Assembly: GCA_002381945.1 (NCBI GenBank)
Contig: DFXY01000066.1
Span: 83,902-107,368 of the forward strand
Length of the DNA: 23,467 nucleotides
Reading direction: 5' to 3'
Origin: Bacteriovoracaceae bacterium UBA4096
GTDB taxonomy: Bacteria > Bdellovibrionota > Bacteriovoracia > Bacteriovoracales > Bacteriovoracaceae
Part shown: piece after piece, positions 6,481 through 14,981 of the stretch
How the letters are laid out: every line of letters begins with the position of its first letter
Numbering within the stretch: position 1 is the stretch's first letter
Translations under genes and position numbers: made by a program
Notes under the pieces: generated by a model
The model's database searches: none
Seen by the model: the letters and a program-made list of their open reading frames with translations, nothing else
What the model was told of the DNA's origin: nothing

Positions 6481-9219
6481 ATGAAGCAGTTCATCATGGG
6501 CCAACGCTGGATATCGGAATCAGAACCTGAATTAGGGCTTGGGGTGATCGTTGAAGTTGAGGCCAAAACAGTTACCTGTTTCTTTCCTGCGACCAAAGTT
6601 GATCGCCGATACGGCATGCAAACCGCACCGCTTAGACGGATAAAGTTCGTTGAAGGTGATGAGATCAAGGGTCAGGATGGATCAAGTTTCGTTGTAGAGT
6701 CAATCAGTGAAGATAAGGGAATTGTAACCTATCATGGGCAGGGTAAAATCCTGCCTGAATCTCAATTGGCCGATACGCTTTCTTTTTCAAAGCCTGAAGA
6801 AAGACTTTTTGCTGGAAATATCGATTCCAATGAAATCTTTAAACTTCGTTATGATGTACTTTTAAATCAAAGGAAACTGTTCATCAGCCCTATCCGTGGT
6901 TTTACCGGTCCAAGAATAGGTTTAATTCCACACCAGATGTATGTGGCCAATGAAGTTTCAAAACGAACTAGACCGCGGGTTCTCCTGGCGGACGAAGTCG
7001 GGCTAGGGAAAACCATTGAAGCTGGTCTTATCCTTCATCACTTAATTCTCACGGGTCGGGTTGAGCGTTGTCTGATTATCGTTCCGGACTCTCTAGTCTA
7101 CCAGTGGTTTGTCGAGATGCTCAGGAAGTTTCAGATGACTTTCCAGACCATCAATCACGATGCGGGTTTAAAGCGTGGTGATACTCCATTTGAAGAAGGT
7201 CAGCTTTTTGTTGCCTCTTTAAGATATCTCATGAAAGAAGACTGGCTGCTTGAGCAGGCAATGGAATCAAAATGGGATCTTCTGGTCGTCGATGAGGCCC
7301 ACCAGCTAAGATGGGCACCAGATAACTCTTCCATGGAGTATGATTTTGTCGCGGCCCTGGCCAAGGATACTCCCGGAGTCCTTTTACTGTCAGGAACACC
7401 TGAGATTCTAGGACTGGCCGGCCACTATGCTCGCTTACATCTATTGGATTCAAACCGTTTTCATAACTTTAATCAGTTCGTAGAAGAGACGACTGGATAT
7501 AAACCCATCACTGAACTTGCTAATAAACTCATTAAAGGGGAAACCCTTAAGACCGATGACAAGAAAATGCTTAAGGCCAAAATTGGCGTGGATGTCGAAG
7601 GTCTGGATAAAGATAAGGCCCTCCAAATGTTGGTTGACCGTCACGGAACAGGACGGGTTTATTTTAGGAATACACGCAAAACCATGGCGACGTATTCTGA
7701 GTTTTTTCCCAAAAGGGTTTTTCATTCTTATCCGATTAAGCTTGGTAAGACCAAGGCCCCCGAGAAAAAACTATTTGAGCTTAAGTCCCAGTGGCTGGCA
7801 GAATTTGTAGAAAACCATAAAAATGATAAAACCCTCCTTATCTGTCACGATAAAGACGTAGTGGTGGAACTGGAAAAAGTTCTCAGAGACAAAACAACGG
7901 TTAAAGTTGCTTTCTTTCATTCGGGAATGAATCTGATGAATCGTGACCGTCAGGCGGCCTACTTTGCTGATCCTGAAGGTGCACATATCTTACTTAGTAC
8001 TGAAATCGGATCAGAGGGACGCAATTTTGAATTTGCCCGTCATTTGATTCTGTTTGATCTTCCAAAACTTCCGGATTTACTTGAACAGAGGATTGGACGA
8101 CTGGACCGTATTGGCCAGAAGAACGATATCCAGATTCACGTTCCGTATGTTGAAAAGTCCAGTGATGAACTATTGATGCGTTGGTATCACGAAGGCTTTA
8201 ATGCTTTCGAATCATCACCTCGAGGCGGAACGGAATTATATGCAACGGTTAGACCGGAGTTGTTAGAGCTTACTCAAAGTGTAGAGGAAGGAAATTATCC
8301 TGAAAAAGAATTTGCTGCCTTCTTAAAGAAAACACAAAACATTCATCAGGAGATTGAAAAGAAGCTGGAAGAGGGTCAGGATCAGTTAGTTGAAATTAAT
8401 TCTTTTAATCATACTAAGGCGATGGAATTCGTTAAAGAACTTAAAGACGTGGATGATTCAACTGAACTGCGTGATTTCATGCTCAATCTTTTTAACCGAC
8501 TGGGTGTGGATGCTGAAGATATGAATGATCCTTTTACCTTCTTTATCAGGCCAGGGGACAATATGTTCTTGCCTCACTTTCCTGGATTGGAGAATGAAGG
8601 AATGACCATCACCTTTAAACGGGAAATTGCTCTTCAAAGGGAAGATATGACTTTTCTTACCTGGGATCATCCAATGGTTCTGGGTATCATGGATTTTATT
8701 TCTTCCAAAGAAATGGGAAATGTAACGATGGCCACATGGAAGGCCCCATCCAAGGAATCTTTCTTGTTTGAAGGTTACTTTCTCTTGAGTGCTATTGCAG
8801 ATAAAAAGCTTCAGCTCCAGAAATGGTTCCCGCCAACTCCACTTCGAGTCCTCTTGAATGCCCAGGTTCAGGATGTGACTCAGAAATTGCCCAAGAAATT
8901 TATCGATGAAAATACGGAGTCCCTTGATCAAGAGCGCCGGGCCCAGATGAAAGAGCTTCCGAAAGATTTCATTAAAGAGTGTATTAAAAAAGGTAAAGAA
9001 CTCTGCGTGGTGAGAGCACGCCAATACAAAGAAAAATTTAAAGATGATATGTTGAAGTTTATGAATGCTGAAATAGAACGACTTGAGGCCCTGCGCAAGG
9101 TCAATCCAACGGTTTCGGAAACTGAAATTCTGCTTCTTCGCTATAACCGTGACAATATGGTTAAGGCGATGGACAAGGCCGAACTTTCACTTGATTCACT
9201 TCGCATTATCATAAATTAA
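6481..9219 (+). CDS. rapA: RNA polymerase-associated ATPase RapA (HepA), SWI2/SNF2 family
   Basis: A 912-residue RapA (968 in E. coli), which binds RNA polymerase and promotes its recycling after termination. GQRWISESEPELGLG near the N-terminus is the RapA-specific N-terminal domain. The helicase core has DEVGLGKT (171-178, Walker A), DEAH (271-274, Walker B), SGTPE (304-308, motif III) and QRIGRLDRIGQ (about 536-546, motif VI). IQIHVPYVE after motif VI and NRFHNFNQFVEE after motif III also match E. coli RapA closely. The ATG at 6481 is chosen over an upstream TTG at 6466 because GGAGGA (6472-6477) lies 4-5 bases before it and it aligns with the usual RapA start. It is divergent from the TlpA-like gene across 76 bases and heads an operon with the next three genes. 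All motifs are intact. Confidence 0.97.
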   Translation: MKQFIMGQRWISESEPELGLGVIVEVEAKTVTCFFPATKVDRRYGMQTAPLRRIKFVEGDEIKGQDGSSFVVESISEDKGIVTYHGQGKILPESQLADTLSFSKPEERLFAGNIDSNEIFKLRYDVLLNQRKLFISPIRGFTGPRIGLIPHQMYVANEVSKRTRPRVLLADEVGLGKTIEAGLILHHLILTGRVERCLIIVPDSLVYQWFVEMLRKFQMTFQTINHDAGLKRGDTPFEEGQLFVASLRYLMKEDWLLEQAMESKWDLLVVDEAHQLRWAPDNSSMEYDFVAALAKDTPGVLLLSGTPEILGLAGHYARLHLLDSNRFHNFNQFVEETTGYKPITELANKLIKGETLKTDDKKMLKAKIGVDVEGLDKDKALQMLVDRHGTGRVYFRNTRKTMATYSEFFPKRVFHSYPIKLGKTKAPEKKLFELKSQWLAEFVENHKNDKTLLICHDKDVVVELEKVLRDKTTVKVAFFHSGMNLMNRDRQAAYFADPEGAHILLSTEIGSEGRNFEFARHLILFDLPKLPDLLEQRIGRLDRIGQKNDIQIHVPYVEKSSDELLMRWYHEGFNAFESSPRGGTELYATVRPELLELTQSVEEGNYPEKEFAAFLKKTQNIHQEIEKKLEEGQDQLVEINSFNHTKAMEFVKELKDVDDSTELRDFMLNLFNRLGVDAEDMNDPFTFFIRPGDNMFLPHFPGLENEGMTITFKREIALQREDMTFLTWDHPMVLGIMDFISSKEMGNVTMATWKAPSKESFLFEGYFLLSAIADKKLQLQKWFPPTPLRVLLNAQVQDVTQKLPKKFIDENTESLDQERRAQMKELPKDFIKECIKKGKELCVVRARQYKEKFKDDMLKFMNAEIERLEALRKVNPTVSETEILLLRYNRDNMVKAMDKAELSLDSLRIIIN

Positions 9220-9231
9220 GGAGTCAGAATT

Positions 9232-9543
9232 ATGAATATGATTGAATTAGAAGACAGCACGATTTTTGATGTTATTGAAAAAGAGCCTCTGGTCTTCATT
9301 GATTTTTATGCTTCCTGGTGTGGCTCTTGTCGTATGGCAGCTCCAATGTTCGCTCGTGTGGCAGGTGAAGAAGGGGTGAAGATATTCAAGATCGACGTGG
9401 AAAAAAATCCTAAGATCAAAGAGATGATCGAACTGCCAGGTCTTCCATCAGTCGGTTGTTTTAAAAATGGTGAACCTCAGGATCTGGTGAGTGTAACCAA
9501 GGAAGATGGTTTCCGCGAGTTCATTCAAAAGATGAAAGGCTAA
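9232..9543 (+). CDS. Thioredoxin-family protein
   Basis: A 103-residue cytoplasmic thioredoxin-like protein with no signal peptide. DFYASWCGSCRMAAP carries the redox pair C30-G-S-C33, where classic thioredoxin has CGPC. The cis-proline loop is LPS (71-73), and CFKNGEP aligns with the usual FKNG strand. An extra cysteine (C76) follows the cis-proline. AGGAG lies upstream of the first ATG, and a second ATG two codons on is an alternative start. The gene starts 12 bases after rapA and ends 3 bases before the next gene, so it is part of that operon. The CGSC motif means its redox potential and partner could differ from TrxA. Whether it is the main cell thioredoxin or a dedicated one cannot be told here. 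Confidence 0.88.
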   Translation: MNMIELEDSTIFDVIEKEPLVFIDFYASWCGSCRMAAPMFARVAGEEGVKIFKIDVEKNPKIKEMIELPGLPSVGCFKNGEPQDLVSVTKEDGFREFIQKMKG

Positions 9544-9546
9544 TTT

Positions 9547-9783
9547 ATGGACGTCAAAGTAATCAAAGATCTGGCACAAAAATATACTGTTGATGAGCTC
9601 AATAAATTTGCTGACCACTTTGAAGCCACGGGCTTTGCGGTAGTTAAAACTCAGGAAGATCCGGGTGATCAAATGAGTGATTATCTTCAGGCCGCTGAAC
9701 TTCGGACCCTTTTAGATAAGGGAATGAATGTTAACGAAGCGGTGAGAGAGTTTTCAAAAAGAGTCAGAGGAGTACTTTCTTGA
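9547..9783 (+). CDS. 78-residue protein of unknown function, possibly DUF6952-like
   Basis: A small soluble, mainly helical protein with no cysteine and no signal peptide. Its C-terminal part (EAVREFSKRVRGVLS) recalls small proteins annotated DUF6952 that also sit beside a thioredoxin in Bacteroidetes. That resemblance is from memory and weak, so a profile search is needed before naming it. Reality as a gene is well supported: it is fitted between thioredoxin (3-base gap) and the acetyltransferase (4-base overlap), and it starts with ATG. A role linked to the thioredoxin is suggested only by position. Confidence 0.72.
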   Translation: MDVKVIKDLAQKYTVDELNKFADHFEATGFAVVKTQEDPGDQMSDYLQAAELRTLLDKGMNVNEAVREFSKRVRGVLS

Positions 9784-10235
9784 ATATTAAAATCAGACCA
9801 GGGCTTTTGTTCGATATTGAGACTATTGCTGAATATCAAGTCAAGATGGCGCTTGAAACCGAGAATATGAAACTTGATCCTGCGACAGTTAATTTAGGTG
9901 TGACTGCAGTTATGGATGATCCTGGTAAAGGAAAATATTGGTTGGCAGAAATTGATGGTAAAGTGGTCGGTTGCCTTTTAACTGTTCCAGAGTGGAGTGA
10001 TTGGAGAAATGGGACTGTCCTCTGGATCCACTCAGTTTATGTTCATCCGGATTTTAGAAAACATGGAGTTTATAAGGCCATGTATGGACACTTAAAACAG
10101 ATGGTAAATGAGGACCATGATTTAAGGGGTCTTAGACTTTATGTGGATAAAACGAATCTACAGGCCCAGAAAGTTTATGAAGCTTTAGGAATGTCGGGTG
10201 AGCATTATCATCTTTTTGAATGGATGAAGGGTTAG
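9780..10235 (+). CDS. GNAT-family N-acetyltransferase
   Basis: A 151-residue single-domain acetyltransferase of the GNAT superfamily, which transfers the acetyl group of acetyl-CoA to an amine on a small molecule or protein. The acetyl-CoA-binding strand and helix is SVYVHPDFRKHGVYKAM (85-101). The usual R-x-x-G-x-G/A is present as R93-K-H-G-V-Y, with tyrosine in the last small-residue position. RLYVDKTNLQAQKVYEALG (119-137) is the typical motif B. The start is TTG at 9780, overlapping the preceding TGA as TTGA, with GAGGAG about 8 bases upstream. An ATG start would remove the first strand. Last gene of the rapA operon; substrate unknown. Confidence 0.85.
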   Translation: MNIKIRPGLLFDIETIAEYQVKMALETENMKLDPATVNLGVTAVMDDPGKGKYWLAEIDGKVVGCLLTVPEWSDWRNGTVLWIHSVYVHPDFRKHGVYKAMYGHLKQMVNEDHDLRGLRLYVDKTNLQAQKVYEALGMSGEHYHLFEWMKG

Positions 10236-10268
10236 TCTTGGAAGAATATTTTCTTATGGTTCCATTGA

Positions 10269-10312
10269 GTTTGATAAGCAAACCCGAGGATTTGGCCACA
10301 ATTGGTGGCAAA
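10269..10312 (+). repeat. Two adjacent hairpins in the spacer between the rapA operon and the first fibre gene
   Basis: GTTTG-ATAAG-CAAAC (10269-10283) is followed by a longer stem: TTTG plus CCAC pairing with GTGG plus CAAA, one bulged G and a 5-base loop (10291-10312). No T-run follows, so a rho-independent terminator is not certain. The second hairpin sequence has a recognisable but decayed copy after the first fibre gene (14821-14840), so it may belong to the duplicated fibre unit rather than to the rapA operon. Confidence 0.45.
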
Positions 10313-10369
10313 ACTTAAATGTCGTTCAGTTCCCATGTTCTAAGTCATCTATTCTTGAAACCTAGATTC

Positions 10370-10415
10370 GGCAGAATTGTACTTATTAGGATAAATTTAA
10401 TCTAGCTATTATAAT
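10370..10415 (+). promoter_or_regulatory. Promoter of fibre gene 1 (family-conserved design)
   Basis: GGCAGAATTGTA (10370-10381), 5 bases, TAGGAT (10387-10392), exactly 17 bases, TATAAT (10410-10415). The same three blocks with the same spacings occur before fibre genes 2 and 3. TATAAT is a perfect -10 and the TAGGAT box sits at -35 distance, though it is not the TTGACA consensus. The start codon is only 8 bases after TATAAT, so transcription would begin at or beside the ATG. Confidence 0.72.
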
Positions 10416-10423
10416 TTATTCCA

Positions 10424-13400
10424 ATGTTACGGTTATTATTGCTGGGCCAGTTTTTTTACTATTTGACATCATTTCTGGCCTTTGCCGGTGAGTCTCTTAG
10501 CTATTCTGGTAGATTAGTTAATGCCAACGGTTCCCCGGTAACTGGCACGGCCCATCTCAAATTTGATCTGGCCTATACCAGTAATCTTTCAACTATTCTT
10601 TGTACTCATGACAATCCAGGTGTTGATTTAATCAACGGGGTCTTTCATGCGAAACTTGAATTCAATTGTCCATCTTCCTCATTAAAGGAAGTGTTGGAGG
10701 GAGTTCAATCTAATAATTCAATTGCGATTAGAGTTACTGACTTAAGTCGGGCAACCCCTAAGGTGTATTCCTTCCAGGCTTTGCATTCTGTTCCTTTTGC
10801 TATCATGGCAAATTTTGCCAAGCAGTTATCTCTGTCCGGAACTGCTGCAGGCCAGGTGCTGACCTGGAATGGTTCAACCTGGACGGCCGCAGAGCCGGTT
10901 GGGACAATGGGTGGAGTCACAAGCATTGTTGCCGAACAGGGTTTAAGTGGAAACAAAGTTGATGAGACGGTGACGATTGGAATTCTTGATGGAGGAGTGA
11001 CAGCTCAAAAACTTCATCCGATGGGTGCTACAGCTGCGGGCCAGGTTCTAAAATGGAATGGTTCGAGTTGGGGACCGGGAGCTGATACCGATACTGGGAT
11101 CACCTCAGAGACGGATCCTAATGTTAGAACATTTGCACGCACAGACATCATGGGTTTGGTGCCTGAAACTTGTTCTCCTCATCAGGCCCTCCAGTATATT
11201 TTAGCGACTGATACTTTGGAATGTGCGGACATTAGGGCCGCCAGTGTGGATGATGCTATTAATGATGCTGAAACTGCGAAAGCACCATCTCAGAATGCAG
11301 TCTTTGATGCTTTGGCATTAAAACAGAATACGATTAATGCCAGCAGTGATGTTGTGATGAAATCATTGAAGCTCATGACAGATGGAACCACCTGGATGGG
11401 AATCAAGGCCCCTGCTACTGCTGGTAACTTGTTTTTTACGCTCCCAGGTTCATTGGGTACGAACGGTCAGGTTCTGCGTACTGATGGTGCCGGGAATCTA
11501 TCCTGGAGCACACCATCGACATCTTCTGCTGACATCGTAGATGGTTCGATTGTTGATGCAGATATCGCCCCTGGTGCAAATATTAATCAATCAAAAATTG
11601 CAGGACTTGGTACATCACTTACTAATTTAGATAATCGGATAACAAATCTTAATACCGACGATGTGCCGGAAGGGACAACTAATTTTTATTTTACTGAAGC
11701 CAAAGTATTAGCGACAGATCTTGCCGGCCTAAATACTACGGCCGGAGCAGTTCTGGCGGGAGACTCGGTTCTTTCATCCATCGGGAAGCTTGTCGGCAAT
11801 GTCGCTACGGTTTCGGCAGCTCAGGGAAATTATGTTCTGAAAGATGGAACTTCCGTTATGACGGGAGATCTTAATTTAGGTGCCAAAAAAATTATCAATC
11901 TTGCTGATCCTTCTGCTGATCAGGATGCTGCCACTAAAAAGTATGTGGATGATTTGACGGCTTTGTCGGCCGGCCCATGGAGTGAGACTGGTTCCGATAT
12001 CTATTACAATCTAGGTAATGTTGGAATTGGGACTAATAATCCCTCAAATCCATTAACGATAGAGGGAACAAATTTTATAAATCAAGGCATTTTGCTAAGA
12101 AATAAAGAAACTCCAGCTTCGAGTAATTATCCTGCTTTAGCGATTGAAAATTTTGCAGCTTCTACTACTGGTCATCCGTTTATTGCCCTTAAAAACTCAG
12201 GAGGAAGTTCAGCTACTCCTGCCGCAACTACCATAAACTCTTCGTTGGGAGCATTAATTAGTTATGCTCATAATGGAACGAATTTTGTACAGGGTGGACG
12301 TTTAGATTATCGGTTAAGAGGTACTCCAGGGGCGACTTATGCTGAGACTGATTTTTCATTAAGTCTTGGTAATGCATCTAATGGTCAGGCAGAGAGATTT
12401 GTTGTCAAAGGAAGCACAGGCAACGTCGGGGTGGGGACGACTACGCCTACAAATAAATTGGATGTTGTGGGTGATGTCGCCTTAAGCGGTAAGCTTCGTC
12501 TCAAGTCGGATACCGCAAATTATGTTGAGTTAAATGCACCTTTGGGATTAGGAAGCATGCAGACTTATACATTCCCTTCATCAATGGGAAGTTCCGGTTA
12601 CGCACTTACTACTGACGGTCTAGGAGTTTTAGGATGGAGTGCAGTTGCGACGACCGCCACTTCTGTCGGTGGAGATTTGTCAGGGACAATCGCGAACGCT
12701 CAAATCGTCTCCGGAGCTGTTGGAAGTACGGAGATTGCGGATCTATCAATAGTAAACGCAGACATTGCTAATAGTACTATTACTTATGGAAAATTGAATC
12801 TTATCGATGGTGATATTCCACAGGCGAAAGTGAACGGTTTAGTCACTGCCCTTAGCGGAAAAGAGCCAACCATTACTGCAGGAACCACCGCCCAATACTG
12901 GCGAGGTGATAAAAGCTGGCAAACCTTAAACACAACTGTCGTTCCAGAAGGAACAAATCTCTATTTCTTAGATTCGCGAGTGAGAGGAGCATTGCTGAGT
13001 GGTTATGCTGCTGGATCAGCGACACCTCTTGTAGCAACGGATACTTTACTTGAAGCGCTGGGGAAGCTTGAAGGTCAGATCATTGCCAATAAGACAGCGT
13101 TTGATTCCACTGGGCAGTGGAGTAAGAATGGAACCAGTGTTTATTATAATGGTGGGAATGTTGGGATAGGAACATCAACTCCAACAGATGCACTTCAGAT
13201 AAATGGGAATTTGAGATTAGGTATCATTACTCCTTCAGGAACAATTGATACTTCTGGATATGGACAACAACTGCTGTTCAGTGGTGGTCCGGCCGAGAAT
13301 GGTAGAGACAGTGAGAATTCCGATAGCTTGTGGATGGCCCGTTATAATATTGCCAATGACTCCTCCGAGCTACATATGAATTTGGGGGATAACACAAGTT

Positions 13401-14818
13401 CGGTGGACGCTTTTGTGTTAGGTTATACTGCCACCGGTAACGTCTGGAACCCTGTCATGCGAGTGCAAACAAATGGCAACGTCGGGATTAGAACGAGTAC
13501 ACCAGGTACAATCAATGGCTGGACACCAAGTTCTACTATGGGCATTTTAGAAATTTCGGGAAATAGTAGTAATAACTCCACCTCGGATGGTGTTTTGTTA
13601 TTAACTAATAATAGAACTAGCCCTGCTACTAATGATCAATTAGGGGCGATACTTTTCGGAAGTAAAAATGATCCGGGAGGAATCCATGCCGCGATCACAT
13701 CTAACATGACTGGAATTGGTGGAGTAAATGGTTATGGTGCGAATCTCGCTCTACACACTAAAGCCGACAACGTTTCGGGTAGTGTTGTAAGAATGACTGT
13801 TAATTCCAAGGGGGATGTTGGTATTGGAACAACGACTCCTTTAAGCCTACTACATGTTGCTTCCTCTACCGCTAATACTCAAATCCGAGTTGAAGCTGCC
13901 ACTTCGGCTTCTCAGGCTGAATATTATTCCGTCGCCAATGGTACTTCCTGGGTAATGGGAACCGGAGCAGGTGCTCCCGGCTCAACTAATTTAGGATTTT
14001 ATAATAGTGGAACCAAGATGGTCTTAACTCCTACTGGCCACTTAGGTATTGGAACAGCAGCTCCTGCTTCAAAGTTAGAATTAAGAGGCGGAAATGCTTT
14101 TTTTGAGAGCAAGGTCTATGTTTACGGAAATTCCGGCTGGGGTGCAGTGACCCCATCAATAAGTTTGGCCATCGGTGACAATGACACGGGAATTAACTGG
14201 GTGTCTGACGGAGTTATGCAACTTTATAATAACAACGTGCCTGTAATCCATGTAGGGTTAGGGAGTGTGGGAATTGGAAGTACAAACCCTGGCCATAAAC
14301 TAGATGTCGAAGGAAATATTCGGACATCAGGTTGTCTCTACTATAACGGCGGATCACTTGGGACTTGTGCATCTGATGAACGTCTTAAGAATGATGTTCA
14401 ATCTTTTAACCTAGGACTAGATGAATTACTTGGAATTCATCCGGTCTACTTTAAATATAATGGTCTTGGTGGGCTTCCGACTGATGGTGGAGAGCAATTA
14501 GGTGTGATCGCACAAGAAATTGAGAAAACGGCACCGTCTTTAGTCGTAAAAAAGAAAGTTAAACTCAATCCTGAAGATAATTTTGATACTGAGATTAAGG
14601 CGGTAGATTATGGCGCTTTTACTTATGTCATAATCAATTCCATCAAAGAAATACATGAAATGGTAACTGAATTATTTGATGGGGAAAAAGAAGTCATTAG
14701 AGAAATTGCTAGTTTAAAAGAAGATAATCTTCGTAAAGAAAAAGAGATCGAAGATCTTAAATTGTATATTTGCCAAAAAGATCCAGAAGCTTCATTTTGT
14801 AAAAAACATGGTCGGTGA
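10424..14818 (+). CDS. Fibre gene 1: exported tail-fibre-like protein with S74 intramolecular chaperone (1464 aa)
   Basis: Predicted Sec-exported trimeric surface fibre. Order of parts: signal peptide (1 to about 22); N-terminal domain opening SLSYSGRLVNANGSPV with a likely disulfide C60/C82 (about 24-130); and stalk repeats GQVLTWNGSTW and GQVLKWNGSSW. Next come APSQNAVFDALALKQ (287-301), EGTTNFYFTEAKV (416-428) and a phage-fibre-type DPSADQDAATKKYVDD (495-510). Seven G-x-V/L-G-I-G-T-x-x-P-type repeats follow, near 531, 666, 911, 1018 (GIRT variant), 1130, 1205 and 1280. The S74 domain begins at S1317 in CASDERLK, with S1317 and K1322 spaced as in the self-cleaving Ser-Lys dyad of this family. 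Cleavage would release a 148-residue C-terminal piece with a coiled coil ending ICQKDPEASFC. First of four tandem paralogs; it lacks the leader and Shine-Dalgarno seen in the others. Confidence 0.87.
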   Translation: MLRLLLLGQFFYYLTSFLAFAGESLSYSGRLVNANGSPVTGTAHLKFDLAYTSNLSTILCTHDNPGVDLINGVFHAKLEFNCPSSSLKEVLEGVQSNNSIAIRVTDLSRATPKVYSFQALHSVPFAIMANFAKQLSLSGTAAGQVLTWNGSTWTAAEPVGTMGGVTSIVAEQGLSGNKVDETVTIGILDGGVTAQKLHPMGATAAGQVLKWNGSSWGPGADTDTGITSETDPNVRTFARTDIMGLVPETCSPHQALQYILATDTLECADIRAASVDDAINDAETAKAPSQNAVFDALALKQNTINASSDVVMKSLKLMTDGTTWMGIKAPATAGNLFFTLPGSLGTNGQVLRTDGAGNLSWSTPSTSSADIVDGSIVDADIAPGANINQSKIAGLGTSLTNLDNRITNLNTDDVPEGTTNFYFTEAKVLATDLAGLNTTAGAVLAGDSVLSSIGKLVGNVATVSAAQGNYVLKDGTSVMTGDLNLGAKKIINLADPSADQDAATKKYVDDLTALSAGPWSETGSDIYYNLGNVGIGTNNPSNPLTIEGTNFINQGILLRNKETPASSNYPALAIENFAASTTGHPFIALKNSGGSSATPAATTINSSLGALISYAHNGTNFVQGGRLDYRLRGTPGATYAETDFSLSLGNASNGQAERFVVKGSTGNVGVGTTTPTNKLDVVGDVALSGKLRLKSDTANYVELNAPLGLGSMQTYTFPSSMGSSGYALTTDGLGVLGWSAVATTATSVGGDLSGTIANAQIVSGAVGSTEIADLSIVNADIANSTITYGKLNLIDGDIPQAKVNGLVTALSGKEPTITAGTTAQYWRGDKSWQTLNTTVVPEGTNLYFLDSRVRGALLSGYAAGSATPLVATDTLLEALGKLEGQIIANKTAFDSTGQWSKNGTSVYYNGGNVGIGTSTPTDALQINGNLRLGIITPSGTIDTSGYGQQLLFSGGPAENGRDSENSDSLWMARYNIANDSSELHMNLGDNTSSVDAFVLGYTATGNVWNPVMRVQTNGNVGIRTSTPGTINGWTPSSTMGILEISGNSSNNSTSDGVLLLTNNRTSPATNDQLGAILFGSKNDPGGIHAAITSNMTGIGGVNGYGANLALHTKADNVSGSVVRMTVNSKGDVGIGTTTPLSLLHVASSTANTQIRVEAATSASQAEYYSVANGTSWVMGTGAGAPGSTNLGFYNSGTKMVLTPTGHLGIGTAAPASKLELRGGNAFFESKVYVYGNSGWGAVTPSISLAIGDNDTGINWVSDGVMQLYNNNVPVIHVGLGSVGIGSTNPGHKLDVEGNIRTSGCLYYNGGSLGTCASDERLKNDVQSFNLGLDELLGIHPVYFKYNGLGGLPTDGGEQLGVIAQEIEKTAPSLVVKKKVKLNPEDNFDTEIKAVDYGAFTYVIINSIKEIHEMVTELFDGEKEVIREIASLKEDNLRKEKEIEDLKLYICQKDPEASFCKKHGR

Positions 14819-14900
14819 GATGGCCAATTTAAGTGGCAAAGAGCTTATTTCAGTATTCCCCCCCATCCCCATAAGTAGCTAATTTTTGTGCCTTCCCCTA

Positions 14901-14946
14901 GGCAAATTTGTAAGCATTAGGAATAAATTAATAGAAGGCTTATAAT
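14901..14946 (+). promoter_or_regulatory. Promoter of fibre gene 2 (family-conserved design)
   Basis: GGCAAATTTGTA (14901-14912), 5 bases, TAGGAA (14918-14923), 17 bases, TATAAT (14941-14946). The layout is identical to that of genes 1 and 3. The region is otherwise an intergenic spacer of 163 bases containing a C-rich run (14860-14871) and no small gene that I can see. Confidence 0.75.
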
Positions 14947-14951
14947 TTCTT

Positions 14952-14976
14952 ATTCGTGTGATCTAGCGAATTAGGA
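14952..14976 (+). promoter_or_regulatory. Leader hairpin and ribosome binding site of fibre gene 2
   Basis: ATTCG (14952-14956) and CGAAT (14967-14971) form a 5-bp stem with a 10-base loop in the 5' leader. AGGA (14973-14976) follows immediately and lies 5 bases before the ATG at 14982. Fibre genes 3 and 4 have a different-sequence hairpin in the same place, which makes the position, more than this short stem, noteworthy. Confidence 0.45.
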
Positions 14977-14981
14977 TATCA

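Noticed and set aside
6405..6668. 88-residue N-terminal extension of the TlpA-like protein
   Set aside because: It would overlap the divergent rapA start, precedes a clear signal peptide beginning at 6404, and has no convincing ribosome binding site.
8458..9024. 188-residue open frame antisense to rapA
   Set aside because: It lies wholly inside the well-supported rapA gene, shows no family signature, and its histidine/phenylalanine-rich composition is typical of a reverse-strand shadow.
14860..14871. C-rich run CCCCCCATCCCC as a phase-variation tract
   Set aside because: It is interrupted, short and upstream of the promoter blocks rather than within a coding region or the promoter spacer; the 17-base spacing is constant, so slippage control is not supported.
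14819..14981. Rho-independent terminators between fibre genes
   Set aside because: No stem followed by a T tract could be found after genes 1, 2 or 3; read-through between the fibre genes therefore cannot be excluded.
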